64,000 bases of DNA, from assembly GCF_000803645.1 (NCBI RefSeq), contig NZ_CP009122.1:906501-970500 (forward strand), given 5' to 3'. Position numbers and translations under genes: made by a program. This DNA is from Sphingopyxis fribergensis (lineage in GTDB: Bacteria > Pseudomonadota > Alphaproteobacteria > Sphingomonadales > Sphingomonadaceae). Shown in pieces: positions 35,738 through 46,234 of this stretch. Each line of letters begins with the position of its first letter. The first letter of the stretch is position 1. The notes beneath the pieces are model-generated. The model was not told where the DNA came from and did no database searches. It worked only from the letters and a program-made list of their open reading frames with translations.

Positions 35738-35770
35738 CATCGTTGAAACGATGTCCGGGCGCGACCGGAC
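35738..35770 (+). promoter_or_regulatory. Two abutting hairpins upstream of glsB copy 1
   Basis: CATCGT-TGAA-ACGATG (35738-35753) and GTCCGG-GCGCGA-CCGGAC (35753-35770) are both perfect and share one base. They end 56 bp before the ATG at 35827, in the probable 5' leader. A role in mRNA stability or translation control is inferred from position only. Confidence 0.35.
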
Positions 35771-35826
35771 GTTCATATGATCGCCGGGTGTCGGCGTTTG
35801 CCCGGCGGCTCAGGGAAGGGAAAATC

Positions 35827-36090
35827 ATGGGTCTTATCATTACATTGATCGTCGGCGGCATCATCGGCTGGCTCGCCAGCATCGTCATGCGTACGGATGC
35901 GCAGCAGGGTATTATCCTGAATGTCGTTGTGGGTATCGTCGGGGCGTTCCTCGGCAATTTCCTCGGCAGCTTCTTCGGCATGGGCGCCAGCCTCGACACC
36001 TTCAGTCCGATCGGGCTGCTCTGGGCCTTCATCGGTGCGGTGGTGCTGCTCGGCATCATCAATCTGATCCGGCGCGGCAGCGTTCGCTAA
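35827..36090 (+). CDS. GlsB/YeaQ/YmgE family stress-response membrane protein, copy 1
   Basis: Product of 87 residues with three hydrophobic helices: IITLIVGGIIGWLASIVM, NVVVGIVGAFLGNFLGSF and LLWAFIGAVVLLGIINLI. The MRTDAQQGI loop is typical of the family, formerly called transglycosylase-associated. These proteins are commonly induced by general stress; mechanism unknown. AGGGAAGGG precedes the ATG; longer upstream frames cover the non-coding leader. A near-copy follows at 36210. Confidence 0.93.
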   Translation: MGLIITLIVGGIIGWLASIVMRTDAQQGIILNVVVGIVGAFLGNFLGSFFGMGASLDTFSPIGLLWAFIGAVVLLGIINLIRRGSVR

Positions 36091-36097
36091 ACGGCGC

Positions 36098-36123
36098 GGC
36101 GGCGGGGCGTTGGCCCCGCCGCC
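36098..36123 (+). terminator. Strong GC hairpin between the GlsB genes
   Basis: GGCGGCGGGGC-GTTG-GCCCCGCCGCC is a perfect 11-bp stem seven bases after the first GlsB stop. No T-tract follows, so it may stabilise the upstream message or pause transcription rather than end it. Confidence 0.5.
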
Positions 36124-36209
36124 ATTCCGCTAGGCGATATCAAATATTTGAGTTACCAATATGATGCCTGCAATGTCAGGCGCCAACATCGATCGTAGGG
36201 GGTCATCAT

Positions 36210-36479
36210 ATGACTTGGATTATCGCTATCATCATGGGCGGCGTTATCGGCTGGCTTGCCAGCATCGTGATGCGTACCGACGCCCAGCAAGGCATCTTCC
36301 TCAACATCATCGTCGGTTGTATCGGATCGATCCTCGGCCGCTTCCTGTTCGGCAGCTTCCTGGGGGGCGGGCATCTTCGCGGGGACGCGTTCGACCCGAT
36401 GACCTTGCTTACCGCCTTTATCGGCGCGGTGATCCTGCTCGGAATCGTTAACCTCGTGCGGCGCGGCCGCGTGCGCTGA
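36210..36479 (+). CDS. GlsB/YeaQ/YmgE family stress-response membrane protein, copy 2
   Basis: Product of 89 residues, clearly a paralogue of the neighbour at 35827: GGVIGWLASIVMRTDAQQGI is shared almost unchanged, while the second half differs (LRGDAFDPMTLLTAFIGAVI). Three helices. GTAGGGGGT precedes the ATG. It has its own leader of about 120 bp and is followed by a good terminator at 36521, so it may be expressed separately from copy 1. A tandem duplication is the simplest origin. Confidence 0.93.
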   Translation: MTWIIAIIMGGVIGWLASIVMRTDAQQGIFLNIIVGCIGSILGRFLFGSFLGGGHLRGDAFDPMTLLTAFIGAVILLGIVNLVRRGRVR

Positions 36480-36520
36480 CCGCAGGTAATTAGCGGCCGA
36501 ACATTGGGATCGGCCGGAAG

Positions 36521-36556
36521 AAAAGGGTGGCCGCCGCAGGGCGCGCCGCCCTTTTT
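36521..36556 (+). terminator. Rho-independent terminator after glsB copy 2
   Basis: AAAAGGGTGGC pairs with GCCGCCCTTTT (one G-U) around a GC-rich loop and ends in five T residues. Confidence 0.85.
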
Positions 36557-36567
36557 CATGCCCGTAA

Positions 36568-36651
36568 CCACTGGAAATTGCGCGAACATAGGCCTAAGAG
36601 CCGCGGTCCGGGGCGCAGGGGGGACGGCGAAGTTTCGCCTCTTGCCAGTGG
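36568..36651. promoter_or_regulatory. Long-range inverted repeat upstream of the RND operon
   Basis: ACCACTGG (36567-36574) and CCAGTGGT (36645-36652) are inverted 8-mers about 70 bases apart, followed by AT-rich TTTAATTAGGTAATAC (36655-36670). This is the probable control region of the efflux genes; no regulator gene is adjacent. Confidence 0.25.
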
Positions 36652-36767
36652 TGATTTAATTAGGTAATACACCTCGCAGAGGATTGATCCTGTCGTGCGG
36701 GGTCGAGGGGGCAGGCGCTTGCGTCTGTCGCAGCATGATGCCGCGCAAGGCGGGGAGGGTTTTCGGC

Positions 36768-37961
36768 GTGAACTACGAGCGGAAAGTGGATGTGATGGAC
36801 AGCCTGGCGGGCACGCAGAGCTTTTATGAGGACGCCGACAACAGCCGGCGCAAGCGGACGTTTCTGATCGTCGCGCTGGTGCTGATCGCGCTCGCGCTGG
36901 TCGCCACATGGTACGCGTTCACGCAGAGCAAGGGCGCTGCCGATGTCGAAGGGCAGGGCGCCGCGGCGATGCCGAACGTCACGGTGGTCATTCCCGGCCG
37001 CGTGTCGGTCGAGGCCGCGATTTCCGCGAACGGCACGATTGCGGCGCGACGCGAAATGCCGGTCGGCGTTGCGGGCGAGGGCGGGCAGGTCGTGCGCGTC
37101 CTCGTCGAGCCCGGCCAGTGGGTCGGCGCGGGGCAGACGCTCGCGGTCATCGATCGATCGGTCCAGGCGCAGCAAGCCGCGAGTCTTGCGGCATCGATCC
37201 GTGTTGCACAGGCCGATGCCAATCTGGCGCAGGCCGAACTGGAACGCGCGCAGGCGCTTGTCGGGCGCGGCTTCATCTCCAAGGCCGACATGGATCGCAA
37301 GCGCGCCACGCGCGATGCCGCCAACGCGCGCGTACGCGTCGCGCAGGCGCAATATGGCGAGGCCACCGCGCGCAACAATCGCCTTAACATCGTTGCACCC
37401 GCCGCGGGTCTCATTCTCACGCGGCAGGTCGAGCCCGGCCAGATCGTCGGCGCGGGCAGCGGAATCCTGTTCCGGATGGCGCGTGGCGGCGAGATGGAAA
37501 TGCTCGCGCAAATGGCGGAAGCCGATCTGGCGCGCGTCCAGATCGGCACGCGCGCGACGGTGACGCCGGTCGGTACCACGACGCAGATCGCGGGACAGGT
37601 CTGGCAGAAGTCGCCGGTCATCAACATGGATACGCGTCAGGGCACGGTCCGCATCGCGGTTCCGTACAGCGACGCGCTGCGTCCGGGCGGCTTTGCCGAT
37701 GCGCGATTGATCGCGGGCACCGCCGAAGCGCCGCTGCTTCCCGAAAGCGCGGTGCAGAGCGGTCCCGAGGGCAATTATGTGCTGATCGTCGATGGTAAGA
37801 ACATGATCAAGCGCCAGCCGGTGAAGGTCGGCGAGGTCACCGACAATGGCGTGTCGATCGCGTCGGGGCTGACGGGCAACGAGCGGGTCGTCGCGCTGGC
37901 GGGCGCCTTCCTCAACCCCGGCGACAAGGTGAAGCCGGTCGTCCAGAAATCGTCGCAATAA
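36768..37961 (+). CDS. RND efflux periplasmic adaptor (membrane fusion protein)
   Basis: Product of 397 residues from a GTG at 36768 that has GGGGAGGG eight bases upstream; an ATG at 36795 is the alternative. One N-terminal helix (RTFLIVALVLIALALVATWY) anchors it. The lipoyl halves are VGVAGEGGQVVRVLVEPGQW and IVAPAAGLILTRQVEPGQIV, separated by a coiled-coil hairpin rich in Ala, Gln and Arg. Beta-barrel and membrane-proximal domains follow. It joins the pump encoded 48 bp downstream to an outer-membrane channel not found in this window. Substrate unknown. Confidence 0.92.
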   Translation: MNYERKVDVMDSLAGTQSFYEDADNSRRKRTFLIVALVLIALALVATWYAFTQSKGAADVEGQGAAAMPNVTVVIPGRVSVEAAISANGTIAARREMPVGVAGEGGQVVRVLVEPGQWVGAGQTLAVIDRSVQAQQAASLAASIRVAQADANLAQAELERAQALVGRGFISKADMDRKRATRDAANARVRVAQAQYGEATARNNRLNIVAPAAGLILTRQVEPGQIVGAGSGILFRMARGGEMEMLAQMAEADLARVQIGTRATVTPVGTTTQIAGQVWQKSPVINMDTRQGTVRIAVPYSDALRPGGFADARLIAGTAEAPLLPESAVQSGPEGNYVLIVDGKNMIKRQPVKVGEVTDNGVSIASGLTGNERVVALAGAFLNPGDKVKPVVQKSSQ

Positions 37962-38009
37962 CCGGCCAAACGGCACGCGTAGAGATTTAGTGCACAAGGG
38001 CGTTTGATC

Positions 38010-41000
38010 ATGAGCTTTCGCAACATTTCCGCCTGGTGCATCCGTAATCCGGTGCCGCCGATCGTGTTGTTCATCCTGCTGTTGCTGGCGGGCGTCGTCA
38101 GCTTCAACCGGATGGACGTCAACGACAATCCCGACGTCGAATTCCCGCTTGTCCAGGTCATCGTCGTCCAGCCCGGCGCGGCCCCGTCCGAGCTGGAAAC
38201 GCAGGTCACGCAGCGCGTCGAGGCTGCGGTGCGCAGCGTCAGCGGCGTTGACGAGCTATCCTCCTATGTCTCCGAGGGAAACAGCCGTACGATGGTGCAG
38301 TTCGCGATCGGCACCCCGATCGACCGCGCCTATAATGACGTCAACCAGGCGGTGCAGCAGATCCGCAGCGACCTGCCCGAAGGCATTCTCGAACCGCAGG
38401 TCGTGCGCGTCGATGCCGCCGGCGGTCCGATCACCTATTTTGCGGTCGAGACGTCGGACATGACGCTCGAACAACTGAGCTGGTTCGTCGACAATACGGT
38501 CGCCAAGGATTTGCTGTCGATCCCCGGCATGGCGAAAGTCAGCCGCTCGGGTGGTGTGAGCCGCGAGATTCGCGTCATCCTCGATCCCGCGCGGATGCAA
38601 AGCTATGGCCTCACCGCGAGCCAGGTTAACCAGCAACTGCGCCAGACGAACGTCAACGCCGCGGGCGGCCGCACCGAAATCGCGGGCTCCGAACAGGCGG
38701 TGCGCGTGCTGGGCAATGCCGAAAACGCCTTCCAGCTCGGCGAAACGACGATCTCGGTCGGCAATGGGCGGACGATCCGCCTTTCCGACGTCGCCAAAGT
38801 AACCGACGGCTACGCCGAACAGCGCAACCTAGCGAAGATCAATGGGCGGCAGGTGCTTAGTTTCTCGATCGAGAAGGCCAAGGGCTCGTCGGACGTCACC
38901 GTCCATGACGAGGCGATGAAGAAGCTCGCCGAGATCAAGAAGGCGAACCCGCAGGTCGAATTCAAGATCCTCTTCACCAAGACCGAATATGTGAAGGAGC
39001 AGTATCGCAGCTCGATGCTCGCGATGATCGAGGGTGCGATCCTCGCCGTCGTCGTCGTGTTCCTCTTCCTGCGCGACTGGCGCGCGACGTTGATCAGCGC
39101 GCTCGCGATCCCGCTCTCGGCGATCCCGACCTTCTGGTTCATGGACATGATGGGCTTTTCGCTGAACGGCCTGTCGCTGCTCGCGCTTAGCCTTGTCGCC
39201 GGGGTGCTCGTCGACGATGCGATCGTGGAGATCGAGAATATCGTCCGGCACATGCGCATGGGCAAGACGGCGTATCAGGCGTCGATCGACGCTGCCGACG
39301 AAATCGGCCTCGCGGTCGTCGCGACGACAATGTCGATCGTTGCGGTCTTCCTGCCCGTCGCACTGATGCCCGGCATTTCGGGGCAATTCTTCATCCAGTT
39401 CGGCATGACCGTCGTGTTCGCCGTGCTCGTCAGCCTCGCGGTAGCGCGCATGATCACGCCGATGATCGCCGCCTATTTCCTGTCGGCGCAGGGCGAGCAG
39501 GACCATGCCTCGGGCCCGTGGGTCGACCGCTACGAACGCATCCTCGCGTGGACGCTCGACAACCGCAAGCATCACGCGATCCGCGCGCGTTATGAAGCGC
39601 ATTCGACGAAGCTCGCCTATCTGGCGGTGCCGCTGATCCTTGCCGGTCTGTCGGTGCTCTATGCGATCTATGCCTATTTCCAGCCCGTTCCGATCGGGCA
39701 GGACAAGCCCAATACGGCGATGTACTTCATGCTGAAGACGCCGGTCGATGCGATCCTCACCTATCTGGGCGTTGCGTTGCTGATCATTTTGCTCGGCGCG
39801 CTCGCGTGGCTGATCGGCGTGCGCCAGCCGGGCTTTACCAACTGGGCCAGGTTCATGGTCCAGCGCGCCTGGGCACGCCTGTTCGACCATCGCGTCTGGA
39901 TCGTCGGGATCGGGGCAGCGTCGCTTGCGATGAGCGTCGTCCTGCTGATGGTTCTGCCGCAGCAGTTCCAGCCGACGATCAACAGCGACTATAGCCAGAT
40001 CCGCTACGAACTGCCGCCGGGCTCGACGCTCGCGCAGAGCGAAACGATCTCGGACCAGATCGCCGCCATCCTGTCGAAAGACAAGAATGTCGAAAACGCC
40101 TTCTATGAGGTGAATGTCAATGACGGCGGCGTTTATATCACGCTGAAGAAAAGCCGTGAGGTCAGCAGTGTCGATTGGGAACGCAGCCTGCAGCCGCAAA
40201 TGGCGGCGATCCCCGACGCGCGCGTGACGTTCCAGAGCCAGTCTGGCGGCTTTTCGGGCCGCGACATGACGATGGTCATCGGCGGCGACGATCCGGTCGC
40301 GCTCGAAAACCACGCGCGCCTGATCGTGTCGCAGATGGAAAAGTTGAAGGAAGTGCGCGCGCCGCGGATCGAGGGCGACATTCCGCGCCCCGAGATCATC
40401 GTGACGCCGCGCCTCGACCTTGCCGCCGAACTCGGCGTGACGACGGCGGCGCTCAGCCAGACGATCCGTATCGCGACGCTGGGCGACATCGACCAGAATG
40501 CGGCGAAATTCTCGCTGTCGGATCGCCAGATCCCGATCCGCGTGCTCCTGTCCGAAGATTCGCGCCGCAGCCTTGCGACGATCGAGAATCTGCCGGTGCC
40601 GACCTCGCGCGGGACGACGGTGCCGCTGAAATCGATCGCTTCGATCGGCTTTGGCTCGGGCCCCACGGAACTTCGCCGGTACAACCAGACGCGGCGCATC
40701 GTGATCGGCGCCGACCTGGCGCCGGGGCTGGTGACGGGCGATGCGCAGAAGAAAATCGACGCGCTGCCCGCGGTCAAGAATATGCCGCAGGGCGTTCGCA
40801 AGGTCATTCAGGGCGACGCCAAATGGCAGGCCGAACTGATCACCAACTTCATGATCGCGGTCGTCTCGGGCCTCCTGCTCGTCTTCTCGACGCTGGTGCT
40901 GCTCTATCGCCGCTTCCTGTCGCCGCTGGTCAATATGTCGTCATTGCTGCTCGCGCCTTTGGGCGGGCTACTCGGCCTCTGGATCACGGGCATGGAAGTT

Positions 41001-41426
41001 TCGATGCCCGTCTATATCGGCCTCCTTATGTTGCTCGGCATCGTTGCGAAAAACTCGATCCTGCTCGTCGATTTCGCGATCGAGGAGATGGATCATGGCG
41101 TCGAGAAAAACGCCGCGCTGCTCGATGCCGGGCGCAAGCGTGCGCAGCCGATCGTCATGACGACGGTGGCGATGGTCGCGGGCATGGTGCCGACGGCGTT
41201 GTCGCTGTCGGGCGACGGCGCGTGGCGCCAGCCGATGGGCATCGTCGTGATCGGCGGCCTGATCCTGTCGACGCTGCTGACGCTGTTGATCGTCCCCGCG
41301 GGCTTCAGCCTGGCCGACAGCATGGAAAAACGGCTCGGCCGCTTCTTCTCGGGCAATTTGCTGACCTATCGCAAGGGCGACGATACGAAGCCGCACGGCA
41401 AGCCCGCGCCCGAGCCGGCGGAATAA
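38010..41426 (+). CDS. RND efflux pump, HAE1-like, enlarged
   Basis: Product of 1138 residues, about 90 longer than AcrB. The proton-relay elements are present: [13 protein letters not shown] (paired Asp, near residue 400) and [14 protein letters not shown] (Lys, near 1013). Porter and docking domains flank each six-helix bundle. Between the two halves an insertion holds two extra hydrophobic helices (about 535-557, [20 protein letters not shown], and about 582-605, [20 protein letters not shown]), flanked by repeated RYE/RAR segments. The ATG at 38010 follows CAAGGG. Probably exports drugs, solvents or lipids together with the upstream adaptor. Confidence 0.92.
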   Translation: MSFRNISAWCIRNPVPPIVLFILLLLAGVVSFNRMDVNDNPDVEFPLVQVIVVQPGAAPSELETQVTQRVEAAVRSVSGVDELSSYVSEGNSRTMVQFAIGTPIDRAYNDVNQAVQQIRSDLPEGILEPQVVRVDAAGGPITYFAVETSDMTLEQLSWFVDNTVAKDLLSIPGMAKVSRSGGVSREIRVILDPARMQSYGLTASQVNQQLRQTNVNAAGGRTEIAGSEQAVRVLGNAENAFQLGETTISVGNGRTIRLSDVAKVTDGYAEQRNLAKINGRQVLSFSIEKAKGSSDVTVHDEAMKKLAEIKKANPQVEFKILFTKTEYVKEQYRSSMLAMIEGAILAVVVVFLFLRDWRATLISALAIPLSAIPTFWFMDMMGFSLNGLSLLALSLVAGVLVDDAIVEIENIVRHMRMGKTAYQASIDAADEIGLAVVATTMSIVAVFLPVALMPGISGQFFIQFGMTVVFAVLVSLAVARMITPMIAAYFLSAQGEQDHASGPWVDRYERILAWTLDNRKHHAIRARYEAHSTKLAYLAVPLILAGLSVLYAIYAYFQPVPIGQDKPNTAMYFMLKTPVDAILTYLGVALLIILLGALAWLIGVRQPGFTNWARFMVQRAWARLFDHRVWIVGIGAASLAMSVVLLMVLPQQFQPTINSDYSQIRYELPPGSTLAQSETISDQIAAILSKDKNVENAFYEVNVNDGGVYITLKKSREVSSVDWERSLQPQMAAIPDARVTFQSQSGGFSGRDMTMVIGGDDPVALENHARLIVSQMEKLKEVRAPRIEGDIPRPEIIVTPRLDLAAELGVTTAALSQTIRIATLGDIDQNAAKFSLSDRQIPIRVLLSEDSRRSLATIENLPVPTSRGTTVPLKSIASIGFGSGPTELRRYNQTRRIVIGADLAPGLVTGDAQKKIDALPAVKNMPQGVRKVIQGDAKWQAELITNFMIAVVSGLLLVFSTLVLLYRRFLSPLVNMSSLLLAPLGGLLGLWITGMEVSMPVYIGLLMLLGIVAKNSILLVDFAIEEMDHGVEKNAALLDAGRKRAQPIVMTTVAMVAGMVPTALSLSGDGAWRQPMGIVVIGGLILSTLLTLLIVPAGFSLADSMEKRLGRFFSGNLLTYRKGDDTKPHGKPAPEPAE

Positions 41427-41436
41427 TGGGCGCGCT

Positions 41437-41461
41437 CCGGCGCGGCAAGCGACTGCGCCGG
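41437..41461. terminator. Hairpin after the RND pump
   Basis: CCGGCGC (41437-41443) and GCGCCGG (41455-41461) form a perfect 7-bp stem ten bases after the pump stop. There is no T-run, so termination is uncertain. Confidence 0.4.
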
Positions 41462-41496
41462 TTGCAACCTTTGCGGCATTTCGCCATTTGGTTGGT

Positions 41497-42762
41497 ATGA
41501 CCGATCATATGCTTTCCCGGCCGATTGGCGTCGCCATTCCCGCGAGAGGATCGAACATCCGCGTCGTCGCGACGGGCTTGCTGATCGTCATGGCGTTCGT
41601 CTTCCTCGGCGCCAAATATTATCAGGACGTCCATCCCGCGATCGGCTTTGTCCGTGCCTTTGCCGAGGCGGCGATGGTCGGCGGGCTGGCCGACTGGTTT
41701 GCGGTCACCGCGCTGTTCCGCCACCCGATGGGGCTTCCGATCCCGCACACCGCGATCATCCCGCGCAACAAGAACCGCATCGGCGACACGCTGGCGCGCT
41801 TCCTGCTCACCAATTTCCTGCTGCCACGCTTGATCGCGCGCAAGATGCAGACGGTCGACATCGCGGGCGCGGTCGGCAAATTCCTGTCCGAACCGGCCGA
41901 AGGCGGCGGGCGGTTGCGGCTCGGCGCGTCGCGCATCATCGCCGATGGACTTGGTGCGCTCGACCAGCAGCGGCTTGGCGGCATCGTCAAATCGGCGATC
42001 GCCGACCGGCTTCGCGAACTCGACGTCGCGCCGTTGCTCGGGCAGGCGCTGCAAGCCGCGCTCGCCGAGGGGCGGCATCAACCGTTATTGGATGCGATGG
42101 TCAAATGGGGATCGAAGACCCTCGAACTCAACGAGCATCTTATCCACCAGATGGTCCACGACAATTCGAACGCAATCGTGCGCTTCACCGGGCTCGACGA
42201 AAGCATCTCGAACCGCATCGTCGCAGGGCTTGGCAAGCTGCTCAGCGAAATGGCGGTCGACGAGACGCATCCACTGCGCATCCGCGTCGAGGAGGGGCTC
42301 GCGAAGATGGCGCTCGACCTGCAACATGATCCCGAGGTGAAGGCCAAGGTAGCCAAGGTCCGCGACGAGCTGCTCGAAAACAAGGCGGTCAAACGCTGGC
42401 TCGACGGCCTGTGGGAACAGGGCCGCACCGCGTTGCTCAAGGCGGCGCGCAACCCCGACACGCTGCTGGCAGGCCGGATCGGCGAACTGGTTACGCAGTT
42501 CGGTTCGATACTGGGCGAGGATGCGGCGATCAAGCGCACGCTCAACCGCTACGCCCGCCGCGCCGTCGTCGGTGTCGTCGACAGTTACGGCGAGACGGCG
42601 CTCAGGCTGGTGTCGGACACGATCCGCGGCTGGGATGCGAAGACGATCACCGATCGGCTGGAAAATGCCGTCGGCGACGACCTGCAATATATCCGGATCA
42701 ATGGAACATTGGTTGGCGGGCTGGTCGGGGTGCTGATCCACACGGTCGATGTGCTGATTTAG
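41497..42762 (+). CDS. DUF445 family membrane protein
   Basis: Product of 421 residues from the ATG at 41497. It begins with a helix (VVATGLLIVMAFVFLGAKYY), then the family hallmark AFAEAAMVGGLADWFAVTALFRHPMGLPIPHTAIIPRNK (start near residue 56, only named in part as a landmark), a long helical soluble region and a C-terminal hydrophobic end (LVGGLVGVLIHTVDVL). DUF445 (YjiN-like) proteins have no settled function. Converges with the SDR gene; the stops are two bases apart. Confidence 0.88.
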   Translation: MTDHMLSRPIGVAIPARGSNIRVVATGLLIVMAFVFLGAKYYQDVHPAIGFVRAFAEAAMVGGLADWFAVTALFRHPMGLPIPHTAIIPRNKNRIGDTLARFLLTNFLLPRLIARKMQTVDIAGAVGKFLSEPAEGGGRLRLGASRIIADGLGALDQQRLGGIVKSAIADRLRELDVAPLLGQALQAALAEGRHQPLLDAMVKWGSKTLELNEHLIHQMVHDNSNAIVRFTGLDESISNRIVAGLGKLLSEMAVDETHPLRIRVEEGLAKMALDLQHDPEVKAKVAKVRDELLENKAVKRWLDGLWEQGRTALLKAARNPDTLLAGRIGELVTQFGSILGEDAAIKRTLNRYARRAVVGVVDSYGETALRLVSDTIRGWDAKTITDRLENAVGDDLQYIRINGTLVGGLVGVLIHTVDVLI

Positions 42763-42764
42763 TC

Positions 42765-43559
42765 CTAAGCCGCGCAGCTCGCCAACCCCTCCCGAAACGT
42801 CGGATAACGCGGACACCAGCCCAGCAATCGTGTCGCCTTGCCGTTCGCGACACGGCGATTCTCGGCATAAAAGGCGCGCGCGGCGGGCGAGAGGCCGGCT
42901 TCTTCCAGCGATTGCAGCGGTGGCGGCGCGACGCCCAACATCGCACAGCCCCATTCGACCAGCTTATTCTGGTGGCAAGGCTCGTCGTCGGCCAGATTAT
43001 AGACGCCCGCCGCTCCCCTGAACGACGCAATCACCCCGCCCGCGATGTCATCGACATGGACGCGGCTGAAAACCTGTTCGGGCAGGTTGATGCGGTGCGC
43101 GCGGCCCTCGGCTATTCGGTCGAGGATGGAGCGACCCGGACCGTAAATGCCGGGAAGGCGAAAGATGCGGACGTCGCTGCGGAGCGCGGCCCAGGCCGCA
43201 TCGGCGGCGTTGCGGTCGGCGCGGCGGCCCTTGATTGTCGCGCTTTCGTCGACCCATGCGCCGCCCGCGTCGCCATAGACGCCGGTCGAGGACAGATAGC
43301 CCACCCATCCCGACGGGGCGAGCGCGATTGCTTCGCTATAGCGGGTGAGCACCGGATCGCCGCCGCCCGATGGGGGCACGGATGACAGGATATGCGTCGC
43401 GGTTCGCAGCGCGGCCAGCACCGCGCCGTCGTCGCCGAAAGCAATGCTGCCATCGCGCCCGTCGCGCGTCGTGCCTGCCACCTCCCAGCCGCGCGCGCGC
43501 AGGCGGTCGGCGAGGTGGCTCGCGGCATAGCCCATTCCGAAAATCAGCATCTGTCCCAT
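42765..43559 (-). CDS. SDR-type NAD(P)-dependent epimerase/dehydratase-like protein
   Basis: Product of 264 residues with an atypical Rossmann start, MLIFGMGYAASHLADRL, in place of GxxGxxG. The extended-SDR active site appears as YLSSTGVYGD (Ser and Tyr). FRLPGIYGPGRS and VHVDDIAGGV are also typical. Similar proteins are called YeeZ-like. No pathway is indicated. Start may be Met4 (43550). It diverges from pepN with only 46 bp between starts, so the promoters overlap. Confidence 0.8.
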   Translation of the reverse strand: MGQMLIFGMGYAASHLADRLRARGWEVAGTTRDGRDGSIAFGDDGAVLAALRTATHILSSVPPSGGGDPVLTRYSEAIALAPSGWVGYLSSTGVYGDAGGAWVDESATIKGRRADRNAADAAWAALRSDVRIFRLPGIYGPGRSILDRIAEGRAHRINLPEQVFSRVHVDDIAGGVIASFRGAAGVYNLADDEPCHQNKLVEWGCAMLGVAPPPLQSLEEAGLSPAARAFYAENRRVANGKATRLLGWCPRYPTFREGLASCAA

Positions 43560-43605
43560 CGCGCGCCTTATTGCGCGTGCGCGCCGCTATGCCTAGATCG
43601 AACAG

Positions 43606-46197
43606 ATGACCGATGCCTCCTCAACCCCCGCCATCCCCGTCACCGTTCACCGGAGCGACTATCGCGCGCCCGATTGGTCTATCCCCGACATCGCGCTTGA
43701 TTTCGCGCTGGGGATCGATGCCACGAAGGTCGGCGCAGTTCTGTCGGTGGTGCGCGATATCGATGCGCCCGTGCCGCTGTTGCTGCGCGGCGATGGGCTG
43801 ACCCCGGCGGCGGTGCGCGTCGATGGCGAAGTGTGGAACGACTGGCGCATGGAGGGCAGCGACCTGATCGTCGACCTGGGTGAACGCGTCGCGGCGACGG
43901 TCGAGATCGATACGGTGATCGACCCGGCTTCGAACACCCAGCTTTCGGGGCTCTACGCATCGGGCGGGCTGCTCTGCACCCAGTGCGAGGCCGAGGGATT
44001 TCGCCGCATCACCTTCCACCCCGACCGTCCCGACGTGCTCAGCCGCTACAAGGTGCGGATGCAGGGCGACAAGGCGGCGTTCCCGATCCTGCTGTCGAAC
44101 GGGAATTGCATCGACCAGGGCGAAGCGGGAAGCGATCATTGGGCATTGTGGGAGGACCCGTGGCCGAAACCCTCCTATCTGTTCGCGCTCGTCGCCGGCG
44201 ATCTTGTCGTCAACCGCGACAGCTTCACGACGATGTCGGGGCGCGAGGTCGAGCTGGGCATCTGGGTCCGCGATGGCGACGTCGATCGCACCGGCCATGC
44301 GATGCAGGCGCTCAAGGACAGCATGGCGTGGGACGAGCGCGTCTATGGCCGCGAATATGACCTCGACCTGTTCAACATCGTCGCGGTCAGCGACTTCAAC
44401 ATGGGGGCGATGGAGAATAAGGGTCTCAACATCTTCAACACCCGCTACATCCTCGCCGATCCCGACACCGCGACCGACGTCGATTATGACGGGGTCGAGG
44501 GCGTCGTCGCGCACGAATATTTCCACAATTGGTCGGGCAATCGCGTCACCTGCCGCGACTGGTTCCAGCTGAGCCTGAAGGAAGGCTTCACCGTCTTTCG
44601 CGACCAGAGCTTTTCGGCCGATATGGGATCGCCGGCGGTCAAGCGGATCGAGGATGTTCGCCTGCTCCGCGCCGCGCAATTTCCCGAGGATGCGGGTCCG
44701 CTTGCGCACCCGATTCGCCCCGACAGCTTTCAGGAAATCTCGAACTTCTACACCGCGACCATTTATAACAAGGGCGCCGAGATCATCCGCATGATGGCGA
44801 CGATGGTCGGCCCCGAACGTTTCCGTAAAGGCACCGACCTCTATTTCGACCGCCACGACGGCGAGGCGGCGACTTGCGAGGATTTCGTCAAGGCGATCGA
44901 GGATGGCGCGGGCATCGACCTTGGGCAATTCCGCCGCTGGTACGAGCAGGCAGGTACGCCGCGGCTCAAACTGTCGCTCGCCGAAGAGGGCGGCCACTGG
45001 TCGCTCGATATCGTGCAGACGGTGCCGCCGACGCCCGGCCAGCCCGAGAAGCAGCCGATGATGATGCCGCTGCGCCTTGCGGCGTTTGCGACGGACGGCA
45101 GCGGCGACGCCCTCGCCGACACGCTGGTCATGGTGACCGGCGCGACCCAGCGCATCGCGCTCGGGACATTTGCGGCGCGCCCGGCGCTGTCGGTCAACCG
45201 CGGCTTTTCGGCGCCGATCATCGTCGATTTCGAACGCGGTCCGGGCGAACTCGCGTGGCTTGCGGCGCATGACGACGATCCGTTCGCGCGGTATGAGGCG
45301 TTGCAGCAGTTGATGCTTGATACGCTCGTTGCCGCCGTGTCGGGCAAGGCGGGCGACAATCGGGCGGTCATCGACGCGGTCGGACAGACGCTTGAGGGCG
45401 CGGCCAGCGATCCGGCGTTCGTCGCGGAAGCCGTGCTGCTGCCGAGCGAAGCCTTCATCGGCGACCAGATGGTCACCGTGGACCCCGATGCGATCCGCCG
45501 CGAACGGCTCGCGCTGCAGGCCACGATCGGCGCCGCGCTCGAAACGAAATGGCGCGCGGTTCTTGCGGGCAAGGCGCCGCCCGCGACCGACCTGTCGCGC
45601 AAGGCAAAGGGCGGCCGCCGCCTGCGCGGCGTTGCGCTCGCCTATCTCGCGGCAACCGGAGCGGACGATGCCTCCGCGCTCGCGTTCCGCATCTTCTCCG
45701 ATGCCGACGGGATGACTGAGCGGCAGGCGGCGCTCGCGACGCTCGCGCATGGGGACAGCGACGAGCGCATCGCCGCGCTCGACATCTTCTATCAGCGTTA
45801 CCGCGACAATCCGCTCGTGCTCGACAAATGGTTCCAGGTGCAGGCGTGGTCGCTGCGTGCCGACACCCTCGATGCAGTCAAGGAACTCGCGCAGCACCCA
45901 GATTTCACGTTGGCGAACCCGAATCGCGTGCGCTCGCTCTACGGCGCGTTGACCGGCAATCAGGCGGCGTTCCATCAAGCCGATGGTGAGGGGTATCGGT
46001 TGATTGCCGACCTCGTTATCGCGCTCGACCCGAAAAATCCGCAGACCGCTGCCAAGATGATCCCGCCCCTCGGCCGCTGGAAACGCTTCGACGACGCGCG
46101 CGCCGCGATGATGCGCGCCGAACTCGAACGCATCCTCGCGCGGCCCGGCCTATCGCGCGATGTGACCGAGCAGGCATCGAAAAGCTTGCTTGGCTGA
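43606..46197 (+). CDS. pepN: Aminopeptidase N (M1 zinc peptidase)
   Basis: Removes N-terminal residues from peptides in the cytoplasm. The product has 863 residues, the usual PepN size. The exopeptidase motif is GAMEN at 267-271, and the zinc site is H303-E304-x-x-H307 with Glu326 (HEYFHNWSGN...LKEGF). The C-terminal DUF3458-type helical superhelix is complete. The gene ends 37 bp before a REP-like palindrome. No sign of disruption. Confidence 0.97.
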   Translation: MTDASSTPAIPVTVHRSDYRAPDWSIPDIALDFALGIDATKVGAVLSVVRDIDAPVPLLLRGDGLTPAAVRVDGEVWNDWRMEGSDLIVDLGERVAATVEIDTVIDPASNTQLSGLYASGGLLCTQCEAEGFRRITFHPDRPDVLSRYKVRMQGDKAAFPILLSNGNCIDQGEAGSDHWALWEDPWPKPSYLFALVAGDLVVNRDSFTTMSGREVELGIWVRDGDVDRTGHAMQALKDSMAWDERVYGREYDLDLFNIVAVSDFNMGAMENKGLNIFNTRYILADPDTATDVDYDGVEGVVAHEYFHNWSGNRVTCRDWFQLSLKEGFTVFRDQSFSADMGSPAVKRIEDVRLLRAAQFPEDAGPLAHPIRPDSFQEISNFYTATIYNKGAEIIRMMATMVGPERFRKGTDLYFDRHDGEAATCEDFVKAIEDGAGIDLGQFRRWYEQAGTPRLKLSLAEEGGHWSLDIVQTVPPTPGQPEKQPMMMPLRLAAFATDGSGDALADTLVMVTGATQRIALGTFAARPALSVNRGFSAPIIVDFERGPGELAWLAAHDDDPFARYEALQQLMLDTLVAAVSGKAGDNRAVIDAVGQTLEGAASDPAFVAEAVLLPSEAFIGDQMVTVDPDAIRRERLALQATIGAALETKWRAVLAGKAPPATDLSRKAKGGRRLRGVALAYLAATGADDASALAFRIFSDADGMTERQAALATLAHGDSDERIAALDIFYQRYRDNPLVLDKWFQVQAWSLRADTLDAVKELAQHPDFTLANPNRVRSLYGALTGNQAAFHQADGEGYRLIADLVIALDPKNPQTAAKMIPPLGRWKRFDDARAAMMRAELERILARPGLSRDVTEQASKSLLG

Positions 46198-46234
46198 TGT
46201 TGGTTTTGGGGTGGAGAGCGGACATCCCCACATT

